DNA of 64,000 nucleotides, taken from NCBI RefSeq assembly GCF_947648125.1, contig NZ_CANSMR010000010.1, forward strand, positions 62,001 through 126,000. Direction: 5' to 3'. The notes under the pieces were generated by a model, which was not told where the DNA came from, did not search any database, and was given only the letters and a program-made list of their open reading frames with translations. The position numbers were made by a program, and so were the translations under genes. The DNA is from an uncultured Bradyrhizobium sp. (GTDB lineage: Bacteria; Pseudomonadota; Alphaproteobacteria; Rhizobiales; Xanthobacteraceae). Positions 9,890-20,411 of this stretch are shown here, piece by piece (the first letter of the stretch is position 1; each line of letters opens with the position of its first letter).

Positions 9890-10375
9890 TTACGACAAGT
9901 CGCGCCGCATCAGAAGCGCGTTCAAATGTTCCCCGCCGGGCTGCTTGTAATAGCGTTCGCGGCGGCCGATCACGCCGAATCCGGCCCTTTCATAGAGCCG
10001 TCGCGCCGGCTGATTGTTCTCTTCCACCTCGAGGAAGATGGTGCGGATGCCGCGGCCGGCAAGATGGCCGAGATGGGTCAACAACAGGTCGCGCGACAGG
10101 CCGCGCCCGCGCTGATTGGAATCGATCGCAATCGACAGGATTTCCGCCTCATCCGCCGCCATCCGCGAGACGGCGAAGCCGATCACCCTGCGGCCCTGCC
10201 GCAGCCGGTGCACCAGCGTGTTGCGCTCGGTCAGCATCGCCTCGAATTCACCTTCGCCCCAGCCGCGATGAAACGACGCGCCGTGCAGTTGCGCGAGCCG
10301 CGCTGCATCACGCAACGATGCGGGCTCGACCGCGGGCGGACCGCCGCCCCACCATCGCGACAGCCAGCCGGTCAT
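9890..10375 (-). CDS. rimI: ribosomal-protein-S18-alanine N-acetyltransferase RimI-like
   Basis: 161 aa GNAT from ATG at 10375 (MTGWLSRWW), which overlaps the tsaB stop as ATGA. The acetyl-CoA loop is SNQRGRGLSRDLL, and the RimI-like end FLEVEENNQPARRLYERAGF is present. Family members acetylate the N terminus of S18. Pairing with tsaB is the classic arrangement. An N-terminal extension from 10498 is possible on paper but would overlap tsaB. Confidence 0.9.
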   Translation of the reverse strand: MTGWLSRWWGGGPPAVEPASLRDAARLAQLHGASFHRGWGEGEFEAMLTERNTLVHRLRQGRRVIGFAVSRMAADEAEILSIAIDSNQRGRGLSRDLLLTHLGHLAGRGIRTIFLEVEENNQPARRLYERAGFGVIGRRERYYKQPGGEHLNALLMRRDLS

Positions 10376-11067
10376 GTCGATGGCGGCGCGCTGATGACCA
10401 GGCGATCCTTCGGCGGTTTCGCGTCGGGTGCGCGCAAATAGAACGGACGCGGCGGCGCAGTGTCGGGATCCACGGCGGCGCCGACCCAGGCAACCCAAGT
10501 GATGTCGGGCGCGGGCTGCCTGTCGACCTTGACCGGCGGAGCGGCATCCGCAGGCCAGCGCTCGGCAAGGACGTTGGCGGCGTTGCCGACCAGATGCAGC
10601 GCGCCGAACTGTGCGGCCTCGAGCGCTTCGGCGATCGGCGCAACCTTCGGCTTGAGCATCAAGCTGCCGTCGCCGGCGACCAGCTGGAAATAGACGTGAT
10701 CGTGCCGCGCATCGATTGCCGACAGGATCGGCGGTGCGCCATTCTCGGCAACCACGGGCGCGGCGTAGGCGGCAAGCGTCGACAGCCCGACCACGGGCTT
10801 TTCCGCTGACAGTGCGAGGCCGCGCGCTGCCGAGAGCCCGACGCGGAGGCCGGTGAAACTGCCGGGTCCGGTGGTGACGGCGATGCGGTCAAGCCCGGCA
10901 AAGCCGATGCCGCTCGCTTTCATCACCCGCGCGATCAGCGGCATCAGCGCCTCGGCATGGCCGCGCTGCATCGCCTGCGATTCGATGGCGATGGTGTTGC
11001 CGGAGTTGGTGTCGAGCACCGCCGCGGAGCAGGCGTCGAGCGCCGTATCGATCGCGAGAATCATCAT
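10372..11067 (-). CDS. tsaB: tRNA threonylcarbamoyladenosine biosynthesis protein TsaB
   Basis: 231 aa, partner of TsaD and TsaE in t6A37 synthesis. The N-terminal ASKHA fold starts ILAIDTALDACSAAVLD, and the signature TTGPGSFTGLRVGLSAARG is intact. It begins MM; either ATG would work. It is translationally coupled to rimI. A repeat of short gcgaat words lies just upstream (11075-11140). Confidence 0.94.
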   Translation of the reverse strand: MMILAIDTALDACSAAVLDTNSGNTIAIESQAMQRGHAEALMPLIARVMKASGIGFAGLDRIAVTTGPGSFTGLRVGLSAARGLALSAEKPVVGLSTLAAYAAPVVAENGAPPILSAIDARHDHVYFQLVAGDGSLMLKPKVAPIAEALEAAQFGALHLVGNAANVLAERWPADAAPPVKVDRQPAPDITWVAWVGAAVDPDTAPPRPFYLRAPDAKPPKDRLVISAPPST

Positions 11068-11071
11068 GGGA

Positions 11072-11146
11072 GGGCGAATGGCTGATAGCGAATAGCGAAT
11101 GGACTATCAGGGTGGATCCCTATTCGCCATTCGCTACCCACCATTG
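11072..11146. repeat. imperfect inverted/tandem repeat of 'gcgaatrg' words
   Basis: Three gcgaat words on the left face complementary attcgc words on the right, around a central ggatcc. It fills the gap between the Nfu-type gene and tsaB. No gene is visible. Confidence 0.6.
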
Positions 11147-11153
11147 GCCTCCA

Positions 11154-11723
11154 TCACATCGGCCGGACTTCCTGCACGTCGGGCACGAAGTGCCGCAGCA
11201 GGTTCTGGATGCCGTGTTGCAGGGTCGCGGTCGATGACGGGCAGCCGGCGCAGGAGCCCTTCATGTTGAGATAGACGATGCCGTCCTTGAAGCCGCGGAA
11301 GGTGATGTCGCCGCCGTCATTGGCAACCGCCGGACGCACCCGGGTCTCGATCAGGTCCTTGATCTGCTCGACGGTCTCGGCGTCTGCCTCGTCGAAGAAC
11401 TCGCCTTCCTCATCGCGGGCGTCGTCGCTACCAGCGGCGCCGTCGGCGAGCAGCGGCGCGCCGGACATGTAATGCTCCATGATGGCGCCGAGGATCGCGG
11501 GCTTGAGGTGCTGCCAGTCGCCGTCCGCTTTCGTCACCGTGACGAAGTCGGCGCCGTAGAACACGCCGGTGACGCCTGCGACGGCGAACAGCCGTTCGGC
11601 GAGCGGCGAGCGTGCGGCGGATTCGGGCGAGGAGAATTCCATGGTGCCGCTGTCGAGCACCATGCGGCCCGGAATGAATTTCAGGGTGGCGGGATTGGGC
11701 GTGGCTTCGGTCTGAATGAACAT
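11154..11723 (-). CDS. NifU family Fe-S scaffold protein (Nfu type)
   Basis: 189 aa from ATG at 11723 (MFIQTEATPNPATLKF), with GGAG 6-7 nt upstream. The N-terminal Nfu domain covers about 1-87. An acidic linker follows, then the C-terminal NifU domain with the cluster ligand pair CAGCPSS. It acts as a carrier delivering Fe-S clusters in the cytoplasm. The window has other Fe-S users, namely miaB and the IorA-like subunit. Confidence 0.92.
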   Translation of the reverse strand: MFIQTEATPNPATLKFIPGRMVLDSGTMEFSSPESAARSPLAERLFAVAGVTGVFYGADFVTVTKADGDWQHLKPAILGAIMEHYMSGAPLLADGAAGSDDARDEEGEFFDEADAETVEQIKDLIETRVRPAVANDGGDITFRGFKDGIVYLNMKGSCAGCPSSTATLQHGIQNLLRHFVPDVQEVRPM

Positions 11724-11887
11724 TTGCTGTCTCCGGCGTCGCCGGTTCAAGGCCGGCGCGTTGGGTTCCCCTACCAGATGGCAATTAAAAAGCCTGCGAT
11801 CAAGCTGCAAAACCGCGGTTCCAGGCCCGCAACGGCGGATTCTGAGTGACAGGGCGGCGATGAAGCCGGGCCTTACGCCTCATACTC

Positions 11888-11974
11888 GTCATGCCCGGCC
11901 TTGTGCCGGGCATCCACGTCTTCGGTGCCACTTGCGAGAAAGACGTGGATGGCCGGGACAAGCCCGGCCATGAA
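11888..11974. repeat. REP pair of the gtcat-GCCGGGC family (empty form)
   Basis: Left unit gtcatgcccggcc...atccacgtc faces right unit gacgtggatggccggg...catga, with a loop of about 20 nt. It belongs to the family also seen at 16401-16489, 57711-57793 and, split by a gene, at 50658-51022. Confidence 0.8.
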
Positions 11975-11994
11975 CGGAAGGTTGTGCATCTTCC

Positions 11995-12489
11995 CTAGGA
12001 CAGGGCGTCGATCTCGGCGTCGGTCAGGCCGCCCGGCACGATCGTCACCGGGATCGGGAACGCCCCCATGGTCTTGGCCATGGTGGTGATGATCGGCCCG
12101 GGCCCCTCGGCGCCCGGATTGGCGGCCAGCACCAGCATGGCGATATCGACGTCCTTGTCGATCACGTCGAGGATCTGCTCGGTCGGGTCGCCTTCGCGAA
12201 TCACCCGCTCCGGGGTGATCGCGGCGATCCCGTTGGCTCGGCCGGCGGCGCGGTCGAGCGCCTCGTTGGCGGCCTCCTCGGCCTCCGCGCGCATGATGTC
12301 GGCGACCCCCAGCCATTGCTGGTTCTGGTCCTCGGTCTCGATCACCCGCAGCATCAGAACGCCGCCGCCGACCCGGATCGCCCACCGGCTAGCGTAATAG
12401 ACCGCGCGGTCCCATTCCGCGGTGTCGTCAACGATGACGAGGCATTTCGGCTTGTGACCTGTCTCGTAGCTTCGTCGCTGGGCGGTCAT
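11995..12489 (-). CDS. universal stress protein (UspA family)
   Basis: 164 aa from ATG at 12489 (MTAQRRSYETGHKPK). The Usp fold is recognisable in KCLVIVDDTAEWDRAVYYASR and the final strand IPVTIVPGG. The usual ATP-binding G-x2-G-x9-G(S/T) motif is degraded (LVLAANPGAEGPGPIITTM), so nucleotide binding is uncertain. It lies downstream of trpS and is separated from it by a dispersed palindromic repeat. Longer N-terminal extensions run into that repeat and are unlikely. Confidence 0.85.
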   Translation of the reverse strand: MTAQRRSYETGHKPKCLVIVDDTAEWDRAVYYASRWAIRVGGGVLMLRVIETEDQNQQWLGVADIMRAEAEEAANEALDRAAGRANGIAAITPERVIREGDPTEQILDVIDKDVDIAMLVLAANPGAEGPGPIITTMAKTMGAFPIPVTIVPGGLTDAEIDALS

Positions 12490-12513
12490 GCATGTCCCGG
12501 TGCTGAACCAACA

Positions 12514-12561
12514 AGCATGATCCGGAAAAGTGCGCAGCGGTTTTCCGAAAAGATCATGCTC
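12514..12561. repeat. 'gcatgatccggaaaagtgc' palindromic repeat
   Basis: A near-perfect inverted repeat with arms agcatgatccggaaaa and ttttccgaaaagatcatgct. Relatives are at 1904-1950, 24583-24611 and 58531-58580. Here it sits between trpS and the universal stress gene. Confidence 0.8.
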
Positions 12562-12629
12562 GAACCAGGCCCATGCTGCCACACTCCCTCCCTGTTGGGG
12601 AGAGGGCGCGCGCAGTTCTGCCGGTGATG

Positions 12630-13682
12630 TCAGCGCTGGCGGATGAAGCCGACGATGTCCTTGGTGATGCGCATGGTCTCGTCGGCGATGCCGCGGGCGC
12701 GGTTGGCGCCGTCGATCAGGATCGAATCGACATGGCCGGGATCGGCGACCAGCTTCTTCATCTCGGAGGCGATCGGCGCCAGTTTTGCGACGCAAACCTC
12801 GACCAGCGCGTTCTTGAAGCTGGAGAACTGCCCGCCGCCGAACTGCGTCAGCACCTCCTGCTTGGAGACGCCGGCGAGCGCGGCGTAGATGCCGACCAGA
12901 TTGTCGGCCTCGGGGCGGGTCTCGAGGCCCTTTTCCTCCGACGGCAGCGGCTCCGGATCGGTCTTTGCCTTGCGGATCTTTTGCGCGATGGTGTCGGCGT
13001 CGTCGGTGAGATTGATGCGCGAATTGTCTGACGCATCCGACTTCGACATCTTCTTGGTGCCGTCACGCAGGCTCATCACCCGCGTCGCCGGCCCCGTGAT
13101 CAGCGGCTCGGGCTGCGGGAAGAACAGGCCGTCGGCAAAGCCATGGCCACGGATCGAATCGCCGAAATCATTGTTGAACTTCTGCGCAATGTCGCGGGAC
13201 AGCTCCAGATGCTGCTTCTGGTCCTCGCCGACCGGCACATGGGTGGCGCGGTACAAGAGAATGTCGGCAGCCATCAGCACCGGATAGTCGTAGAGGCCGA
13301 CCGAGGCGTTCTCGCGGTCCTTGCCGGCCTTCTCCTTGAACTGCGTCATGCGGTTCAGCCAGCCGATGCGCGCGACGCAGTTGAAGATCCAGGTCAGCTC
13401 GGCATGGCCGGCGATCTGGCTCTGGTTGAACACGATGTGCTTCTTGGCATCGATGCCCGAGGCGATGAAGGCGGCGGTCACCTCGCGGGTATTGCGCGCG
13501 AGTTCGGTCGGGCCGCCCCAGACCTCGATGCCTTGCGTGATCGCATGCATGTCGACGACGCAATAGATGCAGTTGTGGGTCTGCTGCATCTTCACGAAGT
13601 TGACGATGGCGCCGAGGTAGTTGCCGAGGTGCAGATTGCCCGTCGGCTGGACGCCTGAGAAAACCCGTTCAACGAACGCCAT
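12630..13682 (-). CDS. trpS: tryptophanyl-tRNA synthetase
   Basis: 350 aa class I aminoacyl-tRNA synthetase that charges tRNA-Trp. The HIGH-equivalent is TGNLHLGN at about 14-21 and the KMSKS loop is KKMSKSDAS. The C-terminal anticodon region ends [14 protein letters not shown]. Length is normal. It lies 67 nt downstream of murJ in the same direction and is probably co-transcribed. Confidence 0.95.
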   Translation of the reverse strand: MAFVERVFSGVQPTGNLHLGNYLGAIVNFVKMQQTHNCIYCVVDMHAITQGIEVWGGPTELARNTREVTAAFIASGIDAKKHIVFNQSQIAGHAELTWIFNCVARIGWLNRMTQFKEKAGKDRENASVGLYDYPVLMAADILLYRATHVPVGEDQKQHLELSRDIAQKFNNDFGDSIRGHGFADGLFFPQPEPLITGPATRVMSLRDGTKKMSKSDASDNSRINLTDDADTIAQKIRKAKTDPEPLPSEEKGLETRPEADNLVGIYAALAGVSKQEVLTQFGGGQFSSFKNALVEVCVAKLAPIASEMKKLVADPGHVDSILIDGANRARGIADETMRITKDIVGFIRQR

Positions 13683-13748
13683 GGTCTCGATTCCCGGAAA
13701 TTGCGGCTTTGGCGGCGTCGTTTGCCACTTAAGCCCCGCGTGCGCAAG

Positions 13749-15287
13749 TCAGGCCGGGCGTCTTTGCCTGACGGCGTTAACCGCCTCACGCCAGCCTGTG
13801 ACGCCGAAAAGCTGCAAGAACAGCCCGTAACCGGCGATCCCGGCCGTGATCAGCACGAGGAGGGAGGCCGCCTGCACGAAACCGTGGCCGCCGGCCGCCG
13901 GCAGCGCGCCTGCGGCGAGCCACAGCAGGCCACCCATCGCGAGCGCTGCGGCCAGGATGCGCGGCAGCCGGCGGCGCGCCTCGGCATCGATCGAAAAGCC
14001 GAAGGTCGCGGCGCCCTTGCGGATCAGCGTCAGCGCATTGCTCCAGGCGCCGAGCGCGATGCCAGCGGCGATTCCGCTCGCGCCGAAGATATGGCCGAGC
14101 AGGAAGGCCGCCGCGATCGCGACCACGATGGCCTTCAGCGTCGCAAACAGCGGCGTCAGCGTGTCCTCGCGCGCAAAGAACGCCGGCGACAGCGCCTTCA
14201 CCAGCACATGCGCCGGCAAAGCCAGCGTCAGCCAGATCAGGGCTTGGGCGGTTGCCGCGGAATCCTCCGCAGTGAACGCGCCATGCTCGAACAGCATCCG
14301 CACGATCGGTTCGCTCAGCACCATCAGGCCGAGCGTTGCCGGCAGCGCCAATCCGACGGCGAGTTCGAGCCCGCGCGATTCCGCATGCGCGATCGCGGCA
14401 TGCTCGCCGCTGCGCACCGCGCGGGTCATCTCCGGGATCAGCACGGTGCCCATGGCGACGCCAACGATGCCGAGCGGCAGCTCGAGCAGACGGTTGGCGA
14501 AATAGAGCCAGGACACTGCCGATGGCGAGGTCGACGCGATCACCGCGCCCGCCACCATGAGCCATTGCGGCGCGCTGCTCGCGACCATGCCGGGGACCGC
14601 GCGGCCGAGAAAGCCGCGCATCTCGGGATCGAAGGAGACGCGCAGCGGCGCGGCAAGCTTTGCGCCGCGCAGCGCCAGCATCGACAATTGCAGGAAGCCG
14701 GCGACGCCGATCGTCGCGGCCATGACCAGCGCGGCCTGCACCGGCTCCTGCTGCCGCGCCAGCAGTACGGCCATCACTGATATCAGCGCGATGTTGAACA
14801 GCAGCGGCGAGAACGCCGTCAGCGCAAAGCGTCCCTGCGCATTGAGCAGCGCCATCATCACGGTGACGGGGCCGGCGAAGGCGAGATAGGGCAGCATCAG
14901 CCTCGCGTCGTCGACGGCGAATTGCAGCGTGTCGCGGCCGACGAACCCCGGCGCGATCGCCGCGATCACCAGCGGCATCAGCACGCCGATCACGAGCGCC
15001 GCCGCGATGACAGCGGCGCTGACGGTGCCCAGCACGCGGCCGGCAAACGCGGTCGCCGCGGCCATGCCTTTCGCGTCGCGCGCCTTGAGCCAAGCCGGCA
15101 CCAAGGCGGCATTCAATCCACCCTCAGCCAGCAGCCGTCGCACCACATTCACAAGCTGAAATGCCGCCAGGAAGGCATCCGCCACGGGCCCTGCGCCGAG
15201 CAGCGCCGCGATCACGGAATCGCGCACGAAACCGAGCAATCGCGAGGCCAGCGTTCCCGAGGAGACCGTGAGGAAGGAGCGGAACAT
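13749..15287 (-). CDS. murJ: lipid II flippase MurJ (MviN)
   Basis: 512 aa polytopic inner-membrane protein of the MOP/MATE-like superfamily that flips lipid II for peptidoglycan synthesis. The start MFRSFLTVSSGTLASRLLGFVRDSVIA is typical. The conserved AEGGLNAALVPAW and multiple hydrophobic segments (about 14) are visible. It is transcribed divergently from the adenosine-kinase-like gene, with 93 bp between the two starts. Confidence 0.95.
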   Translation of the reverse strand: MFRSFLTVSSGTLASRLLGFVRDSVIAALLGAGPVADAFLAAFQLVNVVRRLLAEGGLNAALVPAWLKARDAKGMAAATAFAGRVLGTVSAAVIAAALVIGVLMPLVIAAIAPGFVGRDTLQFAVDDARLMLPYLAFAGPVTVMMALLNAQGRFALTAFSPLLFNIALISVMAVLLARQQEPVQAALVMAATIGVAGFLQLSMLALRGAKLAAPLRVSFDPEMRGFLGRAVPGMVASSAPQWLMVAGAVIASTSPSAVSWLYFANRLLELPLGIVGVAMGTVLIPEMTRAVRSGEHAAIAHAESRGLELAVGLALPATLGLMVLSEPIVRMLFEHGAFTAEDSAATAQALIWLTLALPAHVLVKALSPAFFAREDTLTPLFATLKAIVVAIAAAFLLGHIFGASGIAAGIALGAWSNALTLIRKGAATFGFSIDAEARRRLPRILAAALAMGGLLWLAAGALPAAGGHGFVQAASLLVLITAGIAGYGLFLQLFGVTGWREAVNAVRQRRPA

Positions 15288-15380
15288 GGAGCTTGTATAG
15301 CAGTCGCTTCCCTTGCTGGCGCTAGGCCTAACGTGATAGGTCGCGGCTCTTGTTGGGTGGCGTTAACACAGGGCAGGTCT

Positions 15381-16382
15381 ATGGCTGACGCAAAATATGA
15401 CGTTCTCGGGATCGGCAACGCGATCTTCGACGTGCTGGTGCAGACCGACGAGGGGTTCCTTGCCCGTCACGGCATGACCAAGGGCTCGATGCAGCTGATC
15501 GACGAGGCGCGTGCCACCGCGATCTACAGCGACATGGGCGTGGCGACTGAGATGTCGGGCGGCTCGGCTGCGAACACCATCGTCGGCGTCGGCAATCTCG
15601 GCGCCCGCGCCGCCTATGTCGGCAAGGTCAAGGACGACCAGATCGGCAAACTCTACGTCCACGACATCCGCGCCGCCGGCGTGACCTTCGACACCGCGCC
15701 GGCCAAGAGCGGGCCGGCCACTGGCTGCTCCTACATCCTGGTGACGCCGGATGGCGAGCGCACCATGAACACCTATCTCGGCGCCGCGCAGGACCTGACG
15801 CCCGACGACATCGATCCGGCCCAGATCGCAGCCGCCAGCATCATCTATCTTGAGGGCTATCTCTGGGATCCGAAGAACGCCAAGGACGCCTTCGTGAAGG
15901 CGGCTGAGATCGCGCATGGCGCCGGCCGCCAGGTCGCGCTGACGCTGTCGGATTCGTTCTGCGTCGATCGCTACCGCGACGAATTCCTCGATCTGATGCG
16001 CAAGGGCACCGTGGATCTGGTGTTCGCCAACGAGTCCGAGCTGCACTCGCTGTACCAGACCTCGGATTTCGACACTGCGCTGAAGCAGTTCGGCAAGGAC
16101 ACCAAGCTCGGCGTCGTCACCCGCAGCGAGAAGGGCTGCGTGGTGATCTCAGGTGATGGCGTCGTATCGGCGCCCGCCTCTCCGATCGACAGGCTTGTCG
16201 ACACCACCGGCGCCGGCGACCTCTTCGCGGCGGGCTTCCTCGTCGGTCTCGTGCGCAATGTCGGCCATGAGAATGCCGGCCGCCTCGGCGCGCTCGCGGC
16301 CGCCGAGGTGATCCAGCACATCGGCGCCCGGCCGCTGGTGTCGCTGAAGGAGCTGGCGAAGCAGAAGGGGTTGCTAGTTTAG
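15381..16382 (+). CDS. PfkB family sugar/adenosine kinase
   Basis: 333 aa from ATG at 15381 with GGCAGG upstream. It is a ribokinase-fold enzyme: the N-terminal GIGNAIFDVLV, the substrate-loop GGSAANTIVGVGNLG and the C-terminal anion-hole signature DTTGAGDLFAAGFLVG are clear. Rhizobial orthologues are annotated adenosine kinase. The exact substrate (adenosine or a sugar) cannot be settled here. A longer frame reading upstream is antisense to murJ and not used. A REP pair follows the stop. Confidence 0.9.
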   Translation: MADAKYDVLGIGNAIFDVLVQTDEGFLARHGMTKGSMQLIDEARATAIYSDMGVATEMSGGSAANTIVGVGNLGARAAYVGKVKDDQIGKLYVHDIRAAGVTFDTAPAKSGPATGCSYILVTPDGERTMNTYLGAAQDLTPDDIDPAQIAAASIIYLEGYLWDPKNAKDAFVKAAEIAHGAGRQVALTLSDSFCVDRYRDEFLDLMRKGTVDLVFANESELHSLYQTSDFDTALKQFGKDTKLGVVTRSEKGCVVISGDGVVSAPASPIDRLVDTTGAGDLFAAGFLVGLVRNVGHENAGRLGALAAAEVIQHIGARPLVSLKELAKQKGLLV

Positions 16383-16400
16383 GGCAGGATACTTCCTCTC

Positions 16401-16489
16401 GTCATGGCCGGGCTTGTCCCGGCCATCCACGTCTTTTTTCTTGTCACGGATTCGAAGTCGTGGATGCCCGGGACAAGCCCGGGCATGAC
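16401..16489. repeat. REP pair of the gtcat-GCCGGGC family (empty form)
   Basis: Left unit gtcatggccgggcttgtccc faces right unit gggacaagcccgggcatgac, with inner arms atccacg/cgtggat and a loop of about 27 nt. It lies between two convergent genes and may double as a bidirectional transcription barrier. Confidence 0.8.
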
Positions 16490-16513
16490 GATGTGGAGAG
16501 AGTGGGGCGTCCC

Positions 16514-18217
<1,704 letters not shown>

Positions 18218-18315
18218 GATCGTCCTCCTCGTGGTCGTGTTCGTGTCGTCACGCTTTTTTGCGCGATCTTAGTCGTTTGGTGCCGGCAGGACAGGCCCGA
18301 CCTATGGCGGGTATG

Positions 18316-18347
18316 AAAAATCCCTCCCCGCAAGGGGAGGGATTTCT
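18316..18347 (-). terminator. rho-independent terminator of the serine hydrolase gene
   Basis: A perfect 12-bp stem aaatccctcccc/ggggagggattt (18318-18329 and 18334-18345) with a tetraloop, followed on the minus strand by a T run. It is 20 nt beyond the stop of the serine hydrolase. Confidence 0.88.
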
Positions 18348-18365
18348 TGTTGCTGGACTGGAACC

Positions 18366-19559
18366 TCAGGCCGCCCTCTGCCCGCTGCCGGCGTCGAGCC
18401 CGGCATAGATGCCCTTCTCGAAGCCCGCGAAGGCCTCGAGGCTATGCTTGTCGGCGAACGGCAACAGCTGGGTCAGGATCACGCCGCAGACGTCGCGCGA
18501 CGGATCGATCCAGTAATAGGTGTTGGCAAGGCCCGCCCAGGCGAGGCTGCCGGCGCTGCGGCCTTCCGGCGTCTTGGCGGTGTTGATGAGGAAGCTCAGT
18601 CCCCACTTCTTCACCTGATCGGGATAGAGATCGACGTCGTTGGTGTAGGGCGGCGCCGCCGTCGTCATCTTGACGACATTGATGTCGCCCATCTGGTTCT
18701 GCCCCATGGCCGCGACGGTCTCGGCCTTCAGCAGCTGGTTGCCGTTGCCTTTGCCCTTGTTCAGGATCATCTGGCAGAACTTGAGGTAGTCGGCCGCGGT
18801 CGAATACAGCCCGCCGCCGCCCATATGGAATTCAGGGTTCTGCTCGAGCTCGAATGGGATCGCCGCCAGCGTGCCGTCCTCACCGCGCGCGTGCATGCCG
18901 ACCAGGCGCTTGCGCATGTTGTCTGAAATCTTGAAGCCGGTGTCGCTCATGCCGAGCGGCGCGAACATGTTGTCACGCAAATACGCATCGAGCTTCTTGC
19001 CGGATGCGGCTTCCACGGCCTTGCCGACGAAGTCGATATTGATGCCGTATTCCCAGCGTGTGCCGGGCTCGTTGGCGAGCGGCGTCTTCAGCGCGGCATT
19101 GAGGCACGAGATGATCCCGGGCGTGCCGGTCTTTTCCATGTATTTGCCCATGTCGGCGTTCCACAGGTCGTAGCAGAAGCCGGCGGTGTGGGTCATGAGT
19201 TGGCGCAGCGTGATCGGCGTTTTCGCCGGCCGCAACTTTGGCTCGCCCTTGGCGTCGAAGCCTTCCAGCACCTGTGGTGCGGCGAGATCGGGCAGCAGCT
19301 TGCCGATCGGCTCATCGAGCGAGAGCTTGCCCTGCTCGACCAGTTGCATCGCGCCCGCGGAGGTCACCGCCTTGGTCATCGAGGCGATCCAGAACACGCT
19401 ATCCGCCGTCATGGGATCGCTCTTGGAAAGGTCGCGTTTGCCGAACGCGCCCTCGTAGATCACGTCCTTGCCGGTGGCCGCGATGGCGACCACGCCGGGA
19501 ATCTCCTTTGCCTCGCTCTTCTGCCGCAATACCTGATCGATCTGAGCCTTGCTCTGCAT
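18366..19559 (-). CDS. beta-lactamase-fold serine hydrolase (class C/esterase family)
   Basis: 397 aa. The active-site SxxK is SMTK in FWIASMTKAVTSAG and the Tyr motif is YGIN in RWEYGINIDFVG. No signal peptide is seen, which points to a cytoplasmic esterase or peptidase, not a secreted lactamase. I prefer the ATG at 19559 (MQSKAQIDQVL) because GGAGG lies 9 nt upstream. An ATG at 19568 abuts that ribosome site with no spacing. A strong terminator follows. Confidence 0.88.
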   Translation of the reverse strand: MQSKAQIDQVLRQKSEAKEIPGVVAIAATGKDVIYEGAFGKRDLSKSDPMTADSVFWIASMTKAVTSAGAMQLVEQGKLSLDEPIGKLLPDLAAPQVLEGFDAKGEPKLRPAKTPITLRQLMTHTAGFCYDLWNADMGKYMEKTGTPGIISCLNAALKTPLANEPGTRWEYGINIDFVGKAVEAASGKKLDAYLRDNMFAPLGMSDTGFKISDNMRKRLVGMHARGEDGTLAAIPFELEQNPEFHMGGGGLYSTAADYLKFCQMILNKGKGNGNQLLKAETVAAMGQNQMGDINVVKMTTAAPPYTNDVDLYPDQVKKWGLSFLINTAKTPEGRSAGSLAWAGLANTYYWIDPSRDVCGVILTQLLPFADKHSLEAFAGFEKGIYAGLDAGSGQRAA

Positions 19560-19905
19560 TGGGGGCATCCTCCGGTGGGTTTATTGTTTTGAAGTGGGCG
19601 GATCATCCTCCCGCTTTTCCGCTCCCGCAAGGCGGGCGCGCTGCGATGATGTCGCGATGTCGTGACAGCAGGGCCGCACTGGAACGGCTTCGCTGAGAGG
19701 ATGTTCACCACGCGCGCAGATTTTGCGGTGGACTCCGCACAAGTCCCGGTGACCTCCGACGACGGCCACGGTAACGTGATCAAGGAATGATTTTCGTACC
19801 TGATTTTTTGCATTAACGCATTCAGATCGCTGCACAAACAGTACGGCGGATTAGGCCGGATTTGACGAAAAACGTCGTCATTTCCAGCCTTGCGGGGACG
19901 CAGCA
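19560..19905. other. 346-bp gene-free divergent region
   Basis: It lies between the divergent serine hydrolase and the 107-aa gene. I see ribosome sites at both edges but no repeat, RNA gene or convincing promoter. Small reading frames here overlap shadows and have no recognisable product. Confidence 0.6.
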
Positions 19906-20229
19906 ATGATTTCGACATGGAGTGAATGGAAGCGCTATCCGCGGCCAGGCCGCGGCGACAATATCGAAGCGCCGATCAGCCCGGGTCTCTACGAAGTTCG
20001 CTACGCGGGTACCGGCGCCCTGCACTCGTTCGAGGCCGTCGACAATGTCGCCCAGGCGCTGGCGCTGCTGCTGACCGGCACCAAGTCCTGGTTCGGCCGC
20101 CGCGACGCGCGGGCGCAGGCCGACCTCGAATACCGGACCTGCGCGACCTCGACCAAGGCGGATGCCAAGGCCGCGGCCGAACGGATGATCGGCCGTCGTG
20201 AAACCTACATGTCGGGCGGCGCGATCTGA
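19906..20229 (+). CDS. hypothetical protein, 107 aa
   Basis: Unrecognised small soluble protein beginning MISTWSEWKRYPRPGRGDNIEAP. It has a GLYEVRYAGTG stretch and a charged C-terminal half (DARAQADLEYRTCATSTKAD). No signal peptide or membrane segment is visible. ATG at 19906 is preceded by GCGGGG as a weak ribosome site. Codon usage and the composition of third positions look like those of its neighbours, so I believe it is real. No function is proposed. Confidence 0.65.
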   Translation: MISTWSEWKRYPRPGRGDNIEAPISPGLYEVRYAGTGALHSFEAVDNVAQALALLLTGTKSWFGRRDARAQADLEYRTCATSTKADAKAAAERMIGRRETYMSGGAI

Positions 20230-20359
20230 CGGAAGAATGATGCGCAATCGCGCATCTGAGGTTCGATGCGACTCATCGCCCCGGAACGGCAGCTCGCAAC
20301 GGCGCCGCGTTTGCGTCCAAGCAGGGTCGCGCTGGCCGCCAGTGCATCGCAGCGGCTTT

Positions 20360-20375
20360 CCGCCTATATAGGCGG
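20360..20375. promoter_or_regulatory. perfect 16-bp palindrome upstream of gabD
   Basis: The sequence ccgcctatataggcgg is a perfect palindrome centred 44 bp before the gabD ATG. Its tatata core could be a -10 element and the flanks an operator. Function is inferred from position and symmetry only. Confidence 0.5.
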
Positions 20376-20411
20376 CGAATACCCCTCCAAAGAAATTCCA
20401 GGAGTAACGCC

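Noticed and set aside
14922-15380. N-terminal extension of the PfkB kinase gene
   Set aside because: It runs antisense through murJ. The ATG at 15381 has a ribosome site and gives normal family length.
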